Part shown: positions 1 to 9,300 of the stretch, one piece after another
How positions within the stretch are numbered: the stretch's first letter is position 1
Layout of the letters: each line of letters opens with the position of its first letter
Notes under the pieces: model-generated
Database searches by the model: none
Told to the model about the DNA's origin: nothing
The model's input: the letters and a program-made list of their open reading frames with translations, nothing else
Translations under genes and position numbers: made by a program
Assembly: GCF_030506325.1 (NCBI RefSeq)
Contig: NZ_CP120683.1
Coordinates: forward strand, 5,097,001-5,161,000
DNA length: 64,000 nt
Direction of reading: 5' to 3'
Origin: Tunicatimonas pelagia
GTDB taxonomy: Bacteria > Bacteroidota > Bacteroidia > Cytophagales > Cyclobacteriaceae

Positions 1-628
1 GTCTGCCGGATACGGGGAGGCATTTCGTTCGTTGAATGTTCGTAATCTGGGGGTGGGCGATATGTGGGATGTAATGTCAGGAGTGGATTATTTGGCTGAA
101 CAAAATATGATCGACACTACCCGGATGGGGGCTATGGGTTGGAGCCAGGGTGGCTACATTTCCGCTTTTTTAACGACCAATACCAACCGCTTTAAAGCAA
201 TTAGTGTAGGGGCGGGTATCTCTGACTGGACAACCTACTACGTTAGCACCGATATTCACCCGTTCACTCGGCAATATCTACAAGCCACTCCCTGGGATGA
301 CCCGGAGGTTTACGCTAAAACCTCGCCCATGACCAATATTCGCCAAGCCCGTACTCCTACCTTAATTCAACACGGTGAAAATGACCGGCGGGTGCCTATT
401 TCCAATGCGTATAAACTGTACCAAGGGCTGAACGATGTAGAAGTAGCCACTAAGCTTATTGTATACAAAGGTTTCGGACATGGTATTGATAAACCCAAGG
501 AGCGATTGGCGGCGGTGTGGCATAACTGGGAGTGGTTTAACCAGTACCTATGGGAAGAGTCGGATGAAGATATTGTAGAGGCTACGGTAGAGAAACCGGA
601 GAAAAATATGAATAAACCCGAACGTTGA
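1..628 (+). CDS. S9 family (prolyl oligopeptidase-type) peptidase, C-terminal part
   Basis: The reading frame is open from base 2, so the 5' part lies outside the window; the TTG at 32 is unlikely to be the true start. About 209 residues of the alpha/beta-hydrolase domain remain. The nucleophile elbow GWSQGG is visible, followed by the acid in HGENDRRVP and the catalytic His in GFGHGIDKP, in the order and spacing of S9 serine peptidases. Family members cleave short peptides, often after proline, and are usually secreted in Bacteroidota. The tail after the domain is short and charged. Substrate cannot be told from this fragment. Confidence 0.88.
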   Translation, partial: SAGYGEAFRSLNVRNLGVGDMWDVMSGVDYLAEQNMIDTTRMGAMGWSQGGYISAFLTTNTNRFKAISVGAGISDWTTYYVSTDIHPFTRQYLQATPWDDPEVYAKTSPMTNIRQARTPTLIQHGENDRRVPISNAYKLYQGLNDVEVATKLIVYKGFGHGIDKPKERLAAVWHNWEWFNQYLWEESDEDIVEATVEKPEKNMNKPER

Positions 629-701
629 TTGACCTCTGTTTATACCGTTCAAATTCGCAGTAGCATTTCCTTTCATCCTTACCGCTTTTCTACTATATTG
701 A

Positions 702-910
702 CTAGGGCGTGTTGACATTCATGCTAACGAGGGATTTCGGAGGTAGTTTTCGTCCGATTTAGGCCATCGTGGCGCGACACTTGAGAAGGCCAATGTCGCG
801 CCACGATGGCCTAAGCATTGGCCGCCGAAAGTCGCCGGGGTCCGGTAACGAAAAGCAGGCGAAAAATAACCCGAAATTGCTGTTTAAGTTTGGATGTCAA
901 CACGCCCTAG
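702..910. mobile_element. MITE-like element with terminal inverted repeats and an internal perfect hairpin
   Basis: Outer arms 702-720 and 892-910 are inverted copies (CTAGGGCGTGTTGACAT shared, one mismatch over 19 bases), and weaker inverted similarity continues inward. If the element proper starts at GGGCGTG it is flanked by TA on both sides, consistent with a TA target duplication. Inside, 760-779 and 794-813 form a perfect 20-bp inverted repeat with a 14-base loop. There is no transposase; short frames across it are not convincing genes. This fits a non-autonomous element moved by a transposase elsewhere in the genome, but the family cannot be assigned from this copy alone. Confidence 0.72.
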
Positions 911-991
911 AGACCCAATTGGCAACAGTTATGCTTATTTTCAGAGCCTATCCGTACTCGACCGTCATTACCCATTTTTCACATAAATTTT

Positions 992-1462
992 ATGCTTATG
1001 GATCAGATGATTGCAGAATCTCAGCCAATGTCGATGGAACGCAACATTGATGAAATGTACCACAACAGCCTAGACTGGCAGTCGGAGGTATCATTATGGA
1101 AACAGGAACTAAAGTTCTTTCAAAAGATGCTCGATACCTATACTAGGAAATGCCTTTCGGTGCAGCAAAAACAGCGGCTGAGCCACCTTCAAAACTTACT
1201 TATCTACTATAACGGTGAACTACTTGACCAATTCAAACAACAAACCCGCCGTCATGTAAAATACCTCTCCCACCAAATGGAAGAGGAAAGCTCCCTAAAC
1301 CTTAATGAGTATCAGCAAAAATTTGGTGGATTGAGCAACCACCTAGCAGCATTTGCTACTGAGTACCGCCGCTATAAGAAAGACTTCTTTACCTTGATGA
1401 GCGAACTTATTGACCAGTCGAGCGAGAAAGAAGCGTTGGCTGAACCCATTGGCACCGATTAA
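992..1462 (+). CDS. hypothetical helical protein (156 aa)
   Basis: I do not recognise this family. The protein is mostly predicted helix and rich in Gln, Leu, Lys and Glu, with no signal peptide or membrane segment; the middle (about 25-140) looks like a helical bundle or coiled coil. ATG codons at 992, 998 and 1031 are possible starts; the first is used here. It ends just before a strong terminator at 1494-1526, which supports it as a real transcription unit. It follows the MITE-like element directly, so its promoter may lie between 910 and 992. Confidence 0.6.
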   Translation: MLMDQMIAESQPMSMERNIDEMYHNSLDWQSEVSLWKQELKFFQKMLDTYTRKCLSVQQKQRLSHLQNLLIYYNGELLDQFKQQTRRHVKYLSHQMEEESSLNLNEYQQKFGGLSNHLAAFATEYRRYKKDFFTLMSELIDQSSEKEALAEPIGTD

Positions 1463-1493
1463 GTATTTTCTAGTACCAGAATAACCCGTACGT

Positions 1494-1526
1494 AAAGTGG
1501 ACTTCTATCAAGTCCACTTTTTTTTT
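1494..1526 (+). terminator. rho-independent terminator
   Basis: Perfect 11-bp stem AAAGTGGACTT / AAGTCCACTTT with a 5-base loop, running into nine T residues. It closes the 992-1462 gene. Confidence 0.9.
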
Positions 1527-1629
1527 GCCTATTCAACGGCTATGTCGTCTGGCTTACACCTCACGTGCGAGCGTAGTGTCTACTTTGCACCAAGTAAAAC
1601 ATATGTTTAACCTAACCTATCACAACGCT

Positions 1630-2382
1630 ATGGTATTATTTCGAACGTTAAAACTCGCCCTGGTTGCAGTATTGCTCAGTAGCACCTTCGGCTGTCGGGA
1701 AATTCTCCATGAGATTCTGGACGATATCCACAACGATGAAGAAGAACCTACCACTTTTGTAGTAACAATTGAGAACGTCTCCGAACCCGGGTTAATTGAC
1801 ACGGATCGGGCTAACGGCATTGTGCCACTATCGCCGGGAGTATTTGCGCTCTACAAAACTATTACCGGGGAAAAAGCGGTTTTTGCTCCGCATATGCCCG
1901 CTGACGAAGGTACAGAACTAATTGCCGAAGACGGAATGGCAATGGTAAAAGCTGACCAATTGGCTGGAGAAGAAAGTATCGGGATGAGCGGTATCATCAG
2001 TCCGGATGGCCCCATTCTTCCTGGTGAACCCTACTCATTCGAGGTAACCGCTTTGCCGGGCTACTATCTACAAATTGAAACCATGTTCGTACAGTCTAAT
2101 GATTGGTTCTACGGATTTAATAATGGCGGACTACCGCTGTTTGACGGTGATAAGGCTATCTATGGTGACGTTACTAAGTACATATCGCTCTATGATGCCG
2201 GAACCGAAGAGGACACCGCTCCCGGCACGGGTCCTAACCAAGTGCTAGCCCAAGAGCCCGGCACTAGCAATATTGGTCCACACGACTCAGTAGATGTAAT
2301 TAAGCCAGTTGCCGAGCGCGATTTTGATTTCCACGTTCCTGAAAACGCTTCGGTCATTAAGATCACCGTTAAGCCTAAATAG
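1630..2382 (+). CDS. spondin-domain-like secreted protein, probable lipoprotein
   Basis: The frame is open from 1525, but the ATG at 1630 puts a proper signal peptide (basic start, hydrophobic stretch ending STFGC) at the N-terminus, so I prefer it; the Cys suggests a lipoprotein although the lipobox is imperfect. The remaining ~230 residues resemble bacterial Spondin_N domain proteins: the late motif SLYDAGTEED followed by PGTGPNQ is characteristic. Such proteins are secreted or surface-attached and of unknown biochemical role. An acidic linker (DDIHNDEEEP) follows the Cys, as is common for exported Bacteroidota lipoproteins. It stands alone between two terminators. Confidence 0.75.
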   Translation: MVLFRTLKLALVAVLLSSTFGCREILHEILDDIHNDEEEPTTFVVTIENVSEPGLIDTDRANGIVPLSPGVFALYKTITGEKAVFAPHMPADEGTELIAEDGMAMVKADQLAGEESIGMSGIISPDGPILPGEPYSFEVTALPGYYLQIETMFVQSNDWFYGFNNGGLPLFDGDKAIYGDVTKYISLYDAGTEEDTAPGTGPNQVLAQEPGTSNIGPHDSVDVIKPVAERDFDFHVPENASVIKITVKPK

Positions 2383-2403
2383 CTCTGTTGATTTTTTCCT
2401 CTT

Positions 2404-2451
2404 GCCCCTTGAGATGTTTTTCACAAGAGAAATTCCACGGGGCTTTTTTTT
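2404..2451 (+). terminator. probable rho-independent terminator
   Basis: GCCCC at 2404-2408 pairs with GGGGC at 2439-2443 around an imperfect inner stem, followed by eight T residues. It follows the spondin-like gene. Confidence 0.6.
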
Positions 2452-2483
2452 AGCTGACAGACAACCACACCTCTCCTCACTTC

Positions 2484-3185
2484 TTACCGATCAAATCGAG
2501 GAGTAAAATATTGCTTAACAAGCGGTCTACGCCTTAGTATATCAAGTCTCTCTGTAGATGTGCTATCTTCTTTTGAAGGAGAAACCTTGTCCAATAGGGG
2601 TACATCATAATTATGCGAAAGATTCCGAAAGGCTTTGATCAGCCCTCCGGTCGGCCCTGAAGAGAATAGTGTAATTCCTCGGGGTTCCTGAATATGCCAA
2701 CGGTAGTTATCTTCGCTATTCATGGTAGGGACATAACCCGAAAGAAACAACTGATGGGAGTAGGCAAAATTAGTGCGGGCATGTATTTCTTCGGTAGTAA
2801 TTGTAGGGCGAGTGCGTAATAACTGTCGCTTAAACCGTTCTTCGGAAGGTAGTCCAAGTACGGTTACCTCTTTTAGCAAAAAGTCATTTGTCTGGAGAAA
2901 TACCCGTATTGTATCCGAGGAAGAATCAGCTAACACAGTATGTGTCTGATAGTTGATATGGGAAAACCGAAGGGTATCCGTAGGAAAAGTATGAATAAGA
3001 AAATAGCCATTTTGGTCAGAGAACGTTCCCTCTCGAGCGCCTATCACGTGAACAGAAGATACTGGTTCCAGCGTTAGCTGATCCTTAACAATGCCACAAA
3101 CTACGCGCTCTTGCGACTGGGCAGTTAGCGCACTCATTACAAAGCAACTACTTATCAGAAGTTTACGGATCATACTATTGGCCAT
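2484..3185 (-). CDS. carboxypeptidase-like regulatory domain protein
   Basis: 233 residues with a signal peptide (ending near TAQSQ), then a beta-sandwich of the carboxypeptidase regulatory-like type at about 27-105 (GIVKDQLTLEPVSSVHV, GTFSDQNGYF, DTLRFSHINYQ). This fold is common at the start of Bacteroidota outer-membrane proteins. Here it is followed only by a ~125-residue region of unknown function with no barrel, so the protein is probably periplasmic or surface-exposed. A second ATG five codons in (3173) is also plausible as start. It lies just downstream of the permease gene and may be co-transcribed with it. Confidence 0.72.
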   Translation of the reverse strand: MANSMIRKLLISSCFVMSALTAQSQERVVCGIVKDQLTLEPVSSVHVIGAREGTFSDQNGYFLIHTFPTDTLRFSHINYQTHTVLADSSSDTIRVFLQTNDFLLKEVTVLGLPSEERFKRQLLRTRPTITTEEIHARTNFAYSHQLFLSGYVPTMNSEDNYRWHIQEPRGITLFSSGPTGGLIKAFRNLSHNYDVPLLDKVSPSKEDSTSTERLDILRRRPLVKQYFTPRFDR

Positions 3186-3202
3186 TTTGTCTGCTCATTG
3201 AT

Positions 3203-5797
3203 CTATTCGTACCGAAGAGAATCAGTTGGGTTAGTCGCTGCTGCTTTTAGTGTGTGATAACTTAATGTGATGAGTGCCAGCAAGGCAACACCACCAATCG
3301 CCCACAAAAAGACCGGTGCTCCAATAGTCGTTCGGTAGGCAAAATCTTGCAACCAGTATCGCATGGCTAACCAAGCAACCGGAGTGGCTACGACTGCGGC
3401 AATCAGCAGAAGTACGGCAAACTCGCGGGACAGCAAGTACATAATGGCTCTTCGGTTGGCCCCTAGCACTTTACGAATACCAATTTCTTTCGTCTTTTGC
3501 TGCACGGTGAAGGCAGTGAGTCCAAGCAGACCGAGGCAGGCCACAAAGATACTAAGACCCGAAAAGTAGTTGAACAGAGTGAGCAAACGTTGCTCGGTAC
3601 GGTACCGACTGTCAAGGGCTTGATCTAAAAACTCAAACTCCAGGGGAGCATTCGGAAAAAAGTTAGGCCAGATTGCTTTTATGGCTTCCAGGTCGCTCGG
3701 GGCAATATTGACTAGCAGATTAATTCCTACGCTGGTATCGTGGAATAAGATGAGTGGCTCGATATGTTCGTGCAGTGGAGCAAAATGAAAATCTTTGACA
3801 ACTCCGATTACCTCCTTTTTATCGGTTTCTGAGAAGACTACTTCCTGCCCTACCGGATCATCCCAACTGGCCTGTTTGACAAAGGCTTCATTCACGATAA
3901 CTTGTTGAGGTTGAATAGGAGTGAAGTTTTGTCCCGCTACGAGGGGAAGTTGTAAGACCTGGAGGTAGTCTTCGTCAACGTTGATTCCGTTGGCGGCCAT
4001 CGTTTTGGTCTGCCCTTGGGCAGTTACAGAAACACTGCTCCACGACCAAAGGCCATCCGGGCGGCTTCCGATAGCCACTCCTTCTATACGACTATCTTGC
4101 TGTAACTGCTGTTTAAAAGCAAAAGCTTTTTGCGAGCCATCCGTATCATACGGAATAGTGACGGCCGCAATTTCTTGCTGTTGAAATCCCAGATCTTTGT
4201 GCCGCATGTAGAACACTTGTTCTCGAACGATAAGAGCACCCGCCACCAGACTAATTGCTACCGTAAACTGAAAAGCAATGAACACTTTTCGTAATCTTCC
4301 CCGGGAGCGATGAAGAAAACTGGGGCCTTTTAGTGCTACTACGGCCCGAGAAGAAGCCAGCACCAAGGCTGGATAGCTCCCGGCGAGAATACTAATTAGC
4401 AAGACTAAACTAAGCAGTATCCCTACTGTATCGCTCTGCAAAAATGTCTGCCAGACGATAGGCGTTCCTAGTAGATTAGCAAAAATTTGCCCCGCCAGCA
4501 GCACAATAGCTAATGCCAATATCAGTGCCAATAAGGTGATAATAAAGCACTCACTAATGTACTGCCACCCCAGTTGCCATTGGCTGGCCCCCATCGCCTT
4601 GGCAACGCCTACTTCTACATTACGACGGGTGACTTGAGCGATAAACAGATTTACGTAGTTAACCCCCGCTACGATCAGTATGATTAAAGCAATGAATGAG
4701 AAGATGTATACGTAGCTTTTATTACCTTTTTCTTCGGTATCGCCTAATAAGTTGGTAGTATAATGAAGTTCGGTTAAGGGATACAGATGATGGCGCACTG
4801 TTATGGTAGAGGTGCCCCAATCTTGCGCTACGCGAGGCGCAACGATTTTCTGGTCGAAGGCTTCCAACTTTTGGGCAAACGCCTCTGGCTTTATATCAGG
4901 TTTCAATAACAGATAGGTAAAGCTACCCACCTCTAGCCATTCATCGGGATTATATTCCCATGAGAGCAATGCATCAAAGCGCAGGTCGGAGTTTTTGGGT
5001 ACATCTTCTATGATTCCCGTCAACTCGTACGTTTGCCTGTCAATAACCAAATGACTACCGATGAGCGAGGTGGGGGGAGCGTTTCCTAAATATTTTTTCG
5101 CCATCGACTGACTCAAAACAACCGAATTTGGACGCTGCAAAGCCTTGTTCGGATCGCCGGCTAACATCGGGTGGGTGAACACCTGAAATATTTCCGGGTC
5201 GGCCAAGAAAAAGTAATCTTCGCTGGCTACCGTGCCATCTTTTTGCTGGATAATCGCAGTAGTAGGTACTAAACGAACGGCTGCTTCTACCTCATCATAA
5301 TTCGCTTGCAAAGTCGGAGCAAGACCGTAAACCGCCGGAGCAACCTTTTCTTCTGAGCCATCAGAGTAAATGTTGGTACTAACCCGATAGATTCGTTGAG
5401 CGTGGACGTGCGACGTATCGTACCCTAGTTCGAAGCGAACGTAGTGCATGATGGCTAAGCAAGTGGCTATTCCTAGCGCAAGTCCTAACACGTTAATTAG
5501 TAAAAAAGCTTTATGCTTGAGTAAGTAGCGAGCCGACAGCCGGGTGTATGTCCAGAAAAGCTCTCCGCGGGAAGCAGGTGGGTGATGTACTCGCAAGTGC
5601 GTTTGGGAGGCCGGACGTAAAAAAGCTAAAGTTTCCCAAACGTATCGCCATCGAGCGTACGTAATGCCACGATGGTTTACACGATCAATAAATGATTCGT
5701 ACAGGTCGCCTTGTATTTCTTCGACCAGCTCGGGGTTACCGTAGCGACGAAGCAGACGTAATGGCCACTGAGGTGGTTGAGGTGAAGGATGACTCAT
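3203..5797 (-). CDS. ABC transporter permease, FtsX/MacB family, with permease prefix domain
   Basis: About 864 residues. The first ~90 carry the Bacteroidota permease prefix (RYGNPELVEEIQGDLYESF), then two FtsX-type units, each a periplasmic MacB-like domain with membrane helices: one helix near residue 95, three near 380-480, one near 510, and three at the end (about 745-850) containing the KEIGIRKVLGAN motif. Proteins of this class work with an ATPase in mechanotransmission or export of lipids, peptides or antibiotics; no ATPase gene is beside it. The frame is open to 5827, but ATG 5797 gives the usual family N-terminus and avoids overlap with the repressor gene. It is read from the same operon as the PadR repressor. 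Confidence 0.87.
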   Translation of the reverse strand: MSHPSPQPPQWPLRLLRRYGNPELVEEIQGDLYESFIDRVNHRGITYARWRYVWETLAFLRPASQTHLRVHHPPASRGELFWTYTRLSARYLLKHKAFLLINVLGLALGIATCLAIMHYVRFELGYDTSHVHAQRIYRVSTNIYSDGSEEKVAPAVYGLAPTLQANYDEVEAAVRLVPTTAIIQQKDGTVASEDYFFLADPEIFQVFTHPMLAGDPNKALQRPNSVVLSQSMAKKYLGNAPPTSLIGSHLVIDRQTYELTGIIEDVPKNSDLRFDALLSWEYNPDEWLEVGSFTYLLLKPDIKPEAFAQKLEAFDQKIVAPRVAQDWGTSTITVRHHLYPLTELHYTTNLLGDTEEKGNKSYVYIFSFIALIILIVAGVNYVNLFIAQVTRRNVEVGVAKAMGASQWQLGWQYISECFIITLLALILALAIVLLAGQIFANLLGTPIVWQTFLQSDTVGILLSLVLLISILAGSYPALVLASSRAVVALKGPSFLHRSRGRLRKVFIAFQFTVAISLVAGALIVREQVFYMRHKDLGFQQQEIAAVTIPYDTDGSQKAFAFKQQLQQDSRIEGVAIGSRPDGLWSWSSVSVTAQGQTKTMAANGINVDEDYLQVLQLPLVAGQNFTPIQPQQVIVNEAFVKQASWDDPVGQEVVFSETDKKEVIGVVKDFHFAPLHEHIEPLILFHDTSVGINLLVNIAPSDLEAIKAIWPNFFPNAPLEFEFLDQALDSRYRTEQRLLTLFNYFSGLSIFVACLGLLGLTAFTVQQKTKEIGIRKVLGANRRAIMYLLSREFAVLLLIAAVVATPVAWLAMRYWLQDFAYRTTIGAPVFLWAIGGVALLALITLSYHTLKAAATNPTDSLRYE

Positions 5798-5807
5798 AGT
5801 ATTTTTA

Positions 5808-6140
5808 TTAGTTACTTTCCCAAACAATGGTAGGTACCAAGTTCCACATGCGCTGGCGTACCTGCCGGGCTTCGTGCAACGCCGATTTTCCAGCAGTTGT
5901 CATAGCAAAAAAGCGTCGTCGTTTGCCACCCCTTTGCGTAGTGGCTCCGGCCAATTGTGAGGCCAGAAACCCTTTCTTTTCCAATCGGTGCAGTGATGAA
6001 TGTACAGCACTCAGGCTCACTTGCCGTCCGGTTTGGACTCCGATGGTTTGGCTAATAGCGTAACCATAGGCTTCGGGATGCAGCATGGCCACTGATAACA
6101 GCACAAGTTCCTCAAATTCACCGAGATATGATCCTTTCAT
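5808..6140 (-). CDS. PadR family transcriptional repressor
   Basis: 110 residues forming a winged helix-turn-helix: LGEFEELVLLSVAMLHPEAYGY at the start, then SLSAVHSSLHRLEKKGFL as recognition helix and wing, and the GGKRRRFFAMTTAG strand. PadR proteins bind as dimers and are released by small phenolic or drug-like ligands or other signals. It is the first gene of the unit with the FtsX-type permease, 10 bases upstream of that gene's preferred start. A near-perfect palindrome sits directly upstream (6147-6171), so autoregulation of the repressor-permease operon is likely. Confidence 0.9.
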   Translation of the reverse strand: MKGSYLGEFEELVLLSVAMLHPEAYGYAISQTIGVQTGRQVSLSAVHSSLHRLEKKGFLASQLAGATTQRGGKRRRFFAMTTAGKSALHEARQVRQRMWNLVPTIVWESN

Positions 6141-6146
6141 AATATT

Positions 6147-6171
6147 TACAATTACGTATTACGTAAATGTA
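6147..6171 (-). promoter_or_regulatory. putative PadR operator
   Basis: Palindrome TACA-a-TTACGTA-t-TACGTAA-a-TGTA: 11 of 12 positions pair across one central base. It begins 7 bases upstream of the padR start codon, where a bound dimer would block transcription or initiation. TACAT/ATGTA outer half-sites match what PadR-type regulators commonly bind. Confidence 0.72.
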
Positions 6172-6340
6172 GAAAAAATAATTTTACTTTTATTACAATC
6201 CTGAAATAAAAATTGGATATAAGAAATTGGGAAGGTATTATTTGAAACAGGCGAAGCCAACTGAAATGGTGCTATACCTTCAAGCTTCTCATTCAACAAA
6301 TGCTTTCATTTTCGTAGTAGCGTGCTACTGAATTGTTGCT

Positions 6341-6348
6341 TATCTTTG
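6341..6348 (+). promoter_or_regulatory. Bacteroidota -7 promoter box
   Basis: TATCTTTG, an exact match to TAnnTTTG, 35 bases before the start of the tricorn-like protease gene. No clear -33 TTTG is seen at the usual distance. Confidence 0.55.
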
Positions 6349-6383
6349 AGGAATAACCCAAGTTGAAACTCACACCTTAACCC

Positions 6384-9300
6384 ATGTATCGCATACATCT
6401 TCTCCTCCTATCTCTGCCATTTTTAGCAGTTAGTCAAGATTACGAAAACCCGCTTTGGATGCGCTATCCGGCACTTTCTCCCGATGGGCAAACTATTGTA
6501 CTGAGCTATCAAGGCGATTTATACTCCGTGCCCAGCTCCGGGGGAGAGGCGGTTCCGCTCACCCTACACGAAGCGCACGACTATCATCCGGTTTGGTCGC
6601 CCGATGGGCAGCAGGTTGCTTTTGCTTCCGATCGTTTTGGTAACTTTGATGTTTATCTGATGCCGGCTCGGGGCGGCAGAGCGGAGCGACTTACTTACCA
6701 TTCGGCTCACGATCACCCTTCAGGTTTCGGGTCTGATAGCCAAAGTGTACTCTTCACTTCTTCTCGTACTCCTAGTGCCGAAAGTGCGTTGTTTCCCTAC
6801 GGACGGTTCAACCAACTGTACCAGATTCCCACTACCGGCGGGCAACCTACGCAAAAACTTTCGTTGCCAATGAATCACGCTCACCCGTCTTCTTCAGGTG
6901 ACAGAATATTATATCAGGATTTGAAGGGTTACGAAGATATTTGGCGTAAACACCACACCTCCTCCATTGCCCGCGACATCTGGTTGTACGATGCTAACTC
7001 CGGTGAGCATACGCAGCTTACTACGTTTACCGGAGAAGATCGTAATGCCTGGTGGAGTGCTGACGAACAATCGGCGTATTATCTGAGCGAAGAAAGTGGC
7101 AGCTTCAATGTTTGGAAGATGAATGTGGATAATCCGGCACAGAAAACGCAGCTAACTAATTTTGATCTGCATCCGGTACGTTTTCTGTCGGTTGCCGATG
7201 ACGGCACGCTTTGCTTTGGCTACCACGGAGAAATTTATACCATGAATGAGGGCGAGCAGCCTCAAAAAGTGAGTATCAACATTCGTACCGATGATAAGTA
7301 CAATGCCCGCCGACTAGAAACTTTTACCAGCAAAGCCACCGAAATGGCTCTTTCACCCAACGGCGAAGAGATTGCCTTGGTGGTGCGCGGTGAGATATTT
7401 GTGACGGATGTAGAAAGTGGACTGACCAAACGAGTGACCAACACTCCTGAGCAGGAGCGATCTATCAGCTTTAGCCCCGACGGACAAAAAATTCTCTACG
7501 CCAGCGAGCGCGACAGTAGCTGGAACCTCTACGAAACCCGTATTGCCCGTGATGAAGAACCGTATTTCTACGCGGCTACGGTGCTGGAAGAAACCCCTAT
7601 TCTAGAAACTAAGGCCGAAACATTTCAACCAGCTTACTCACCCGACGGTAAAGAGGTCGCTTTTCTGGAAGAGCGCACTACGCTGAAAGTAATCAACCTA
7701 GAAAGCAAAGGTGTGCGGACCATTCTGCCCGGTGATAAAAATTATTCCTACTCTGATGGCGATCAGTGGTACCAATGGTCGCCGGATGGTAAGTGGTTTT
7801 TGGCGCAGTTTTTAGACCGGGGACGCTGGATTCCTGAAGTAGGATTAATAGCTGCTTCGGGCGAAAGCGAAATAACGAACCTTACCAATAGCGGTTATGC
7901 CGATGTATTACCCAAGTGGCAAATGGACGGAGAAGTAGCTGTCTGGTTTACTGATCGGAGCGGTATGCGTAGTCACGGTAGCTGGGGCTCGCAGGATGAT
8001 GTGTACGCTATGTTTTTTGACCCGGCAGCTTGGGAAAAGTTTAATCTGAGTAAAGAAGAATATGCACTACTAAAAGAGAAGGAAAAAGAAAAAAAAGAGG
8101 ATTCTGAAGAAAAAGATGAGAAGGACAAAAAAGAGAAGGAGGTAACTGATCCGATTAATATCAAATTAGAAGATATTGAAGACCGTACCGCCCGACTGAC
8201 GATTCATTCCTCCAGTTTAGCCGACGCATTACTTTCGCCTGACGGAGAAAAGCTGTACTACATGAGCAGCTTTGAAAAAGGCCACGACGTATGGGTGACT
8301 GATCTCCGAGAACGTTCTACCGAAATTCTGGTAAAGCTCAACCAGCGCGGGGGGCAGCTAGCGATGGATAAAGAAGGGAAGAACCTGTTCGTGCTGAACG
8401 GGGGCAAAATCACTAAAGTAGATATTGAGAAGAAGAACAAAAAGCCAGTAACCTTTAAGGCTGATATGCAGCTAAAACCGCTAGCCGAGCGGGAGTATCT
8501 TTACGAGCATATGTGGCGACAGGTACTAAAGAAATTCTACGTGAAAGACCTGCACAATGTCGGTTGGGATAGTCTGAAAGTAGCCTACGCTCAGTTTCTA
8601 CCCCACATCAACAACAACTACGATTTTGCAGAGATGATGAGTGAGTTGCTCGGTGAACTCAATGCTTCCCACACCGGTTGCCGTTATTATCCCGACACCG
8701 AAGGAGCCGACGAAACCGCTTCTCTAGCTGTTTTCTACGATGAAGCCTACGAAGGCGATGGGCTAAAAATTCAGGAGATTATGGACAAAAGCCCGCTAGC
8801 TGATCCTGAGTATAACATTCAGGCCGGACATGTTATTGAAAAAATTGACGGTGAAACTATTTCGGCTGGCATGAACATAGCTCCGCTGCTCAATCACAAA
8901 AAAGATCAGTTTACCTTGCTTTCTATGTACAATCCTGATGAGAACCAACGCTGGGATGTGCGAGTAAAACCCGTGAGTACGGGACGAGAGAGCGAACTGC
9001 TGTACGAACGTTGGGTAAAACAACGTCGGACGGAAACCGAACAGCTATCTGACGGCAAGATTGGCTACGTACACGTGCGGGGCATGAACGATGCTAGTTT
9101 CCGAGAGGTATTTAGTGAGCTACTGGGCCGGTATTCCGATAAAGAATCTGTAGTGATTGATACCCGCTTTAACGGTGGCGGGTGGTTGCACGATGATTTG
9201 GTGACGTTTCTGAACGGACGAGAGTACATGACCTTCTTACCCCGAGGTCAAAAGATAGGAGCTGAACCGCAGTTTAAGTGGACACGGCCCTCTTCGGTAA

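Noticed and set aside
769-1050. Plus-strand open frame across the MITE-like element
   Set aside because: It runs through the internal hairpin and the terminal repeat; the translated protein is low-complexity basic and unlike any family.
5797-5827. Earlier permease start (5827)
   Set aside because: It overlaps the end of padR, and the ATG at 5797 matches the usual family N-terminus.
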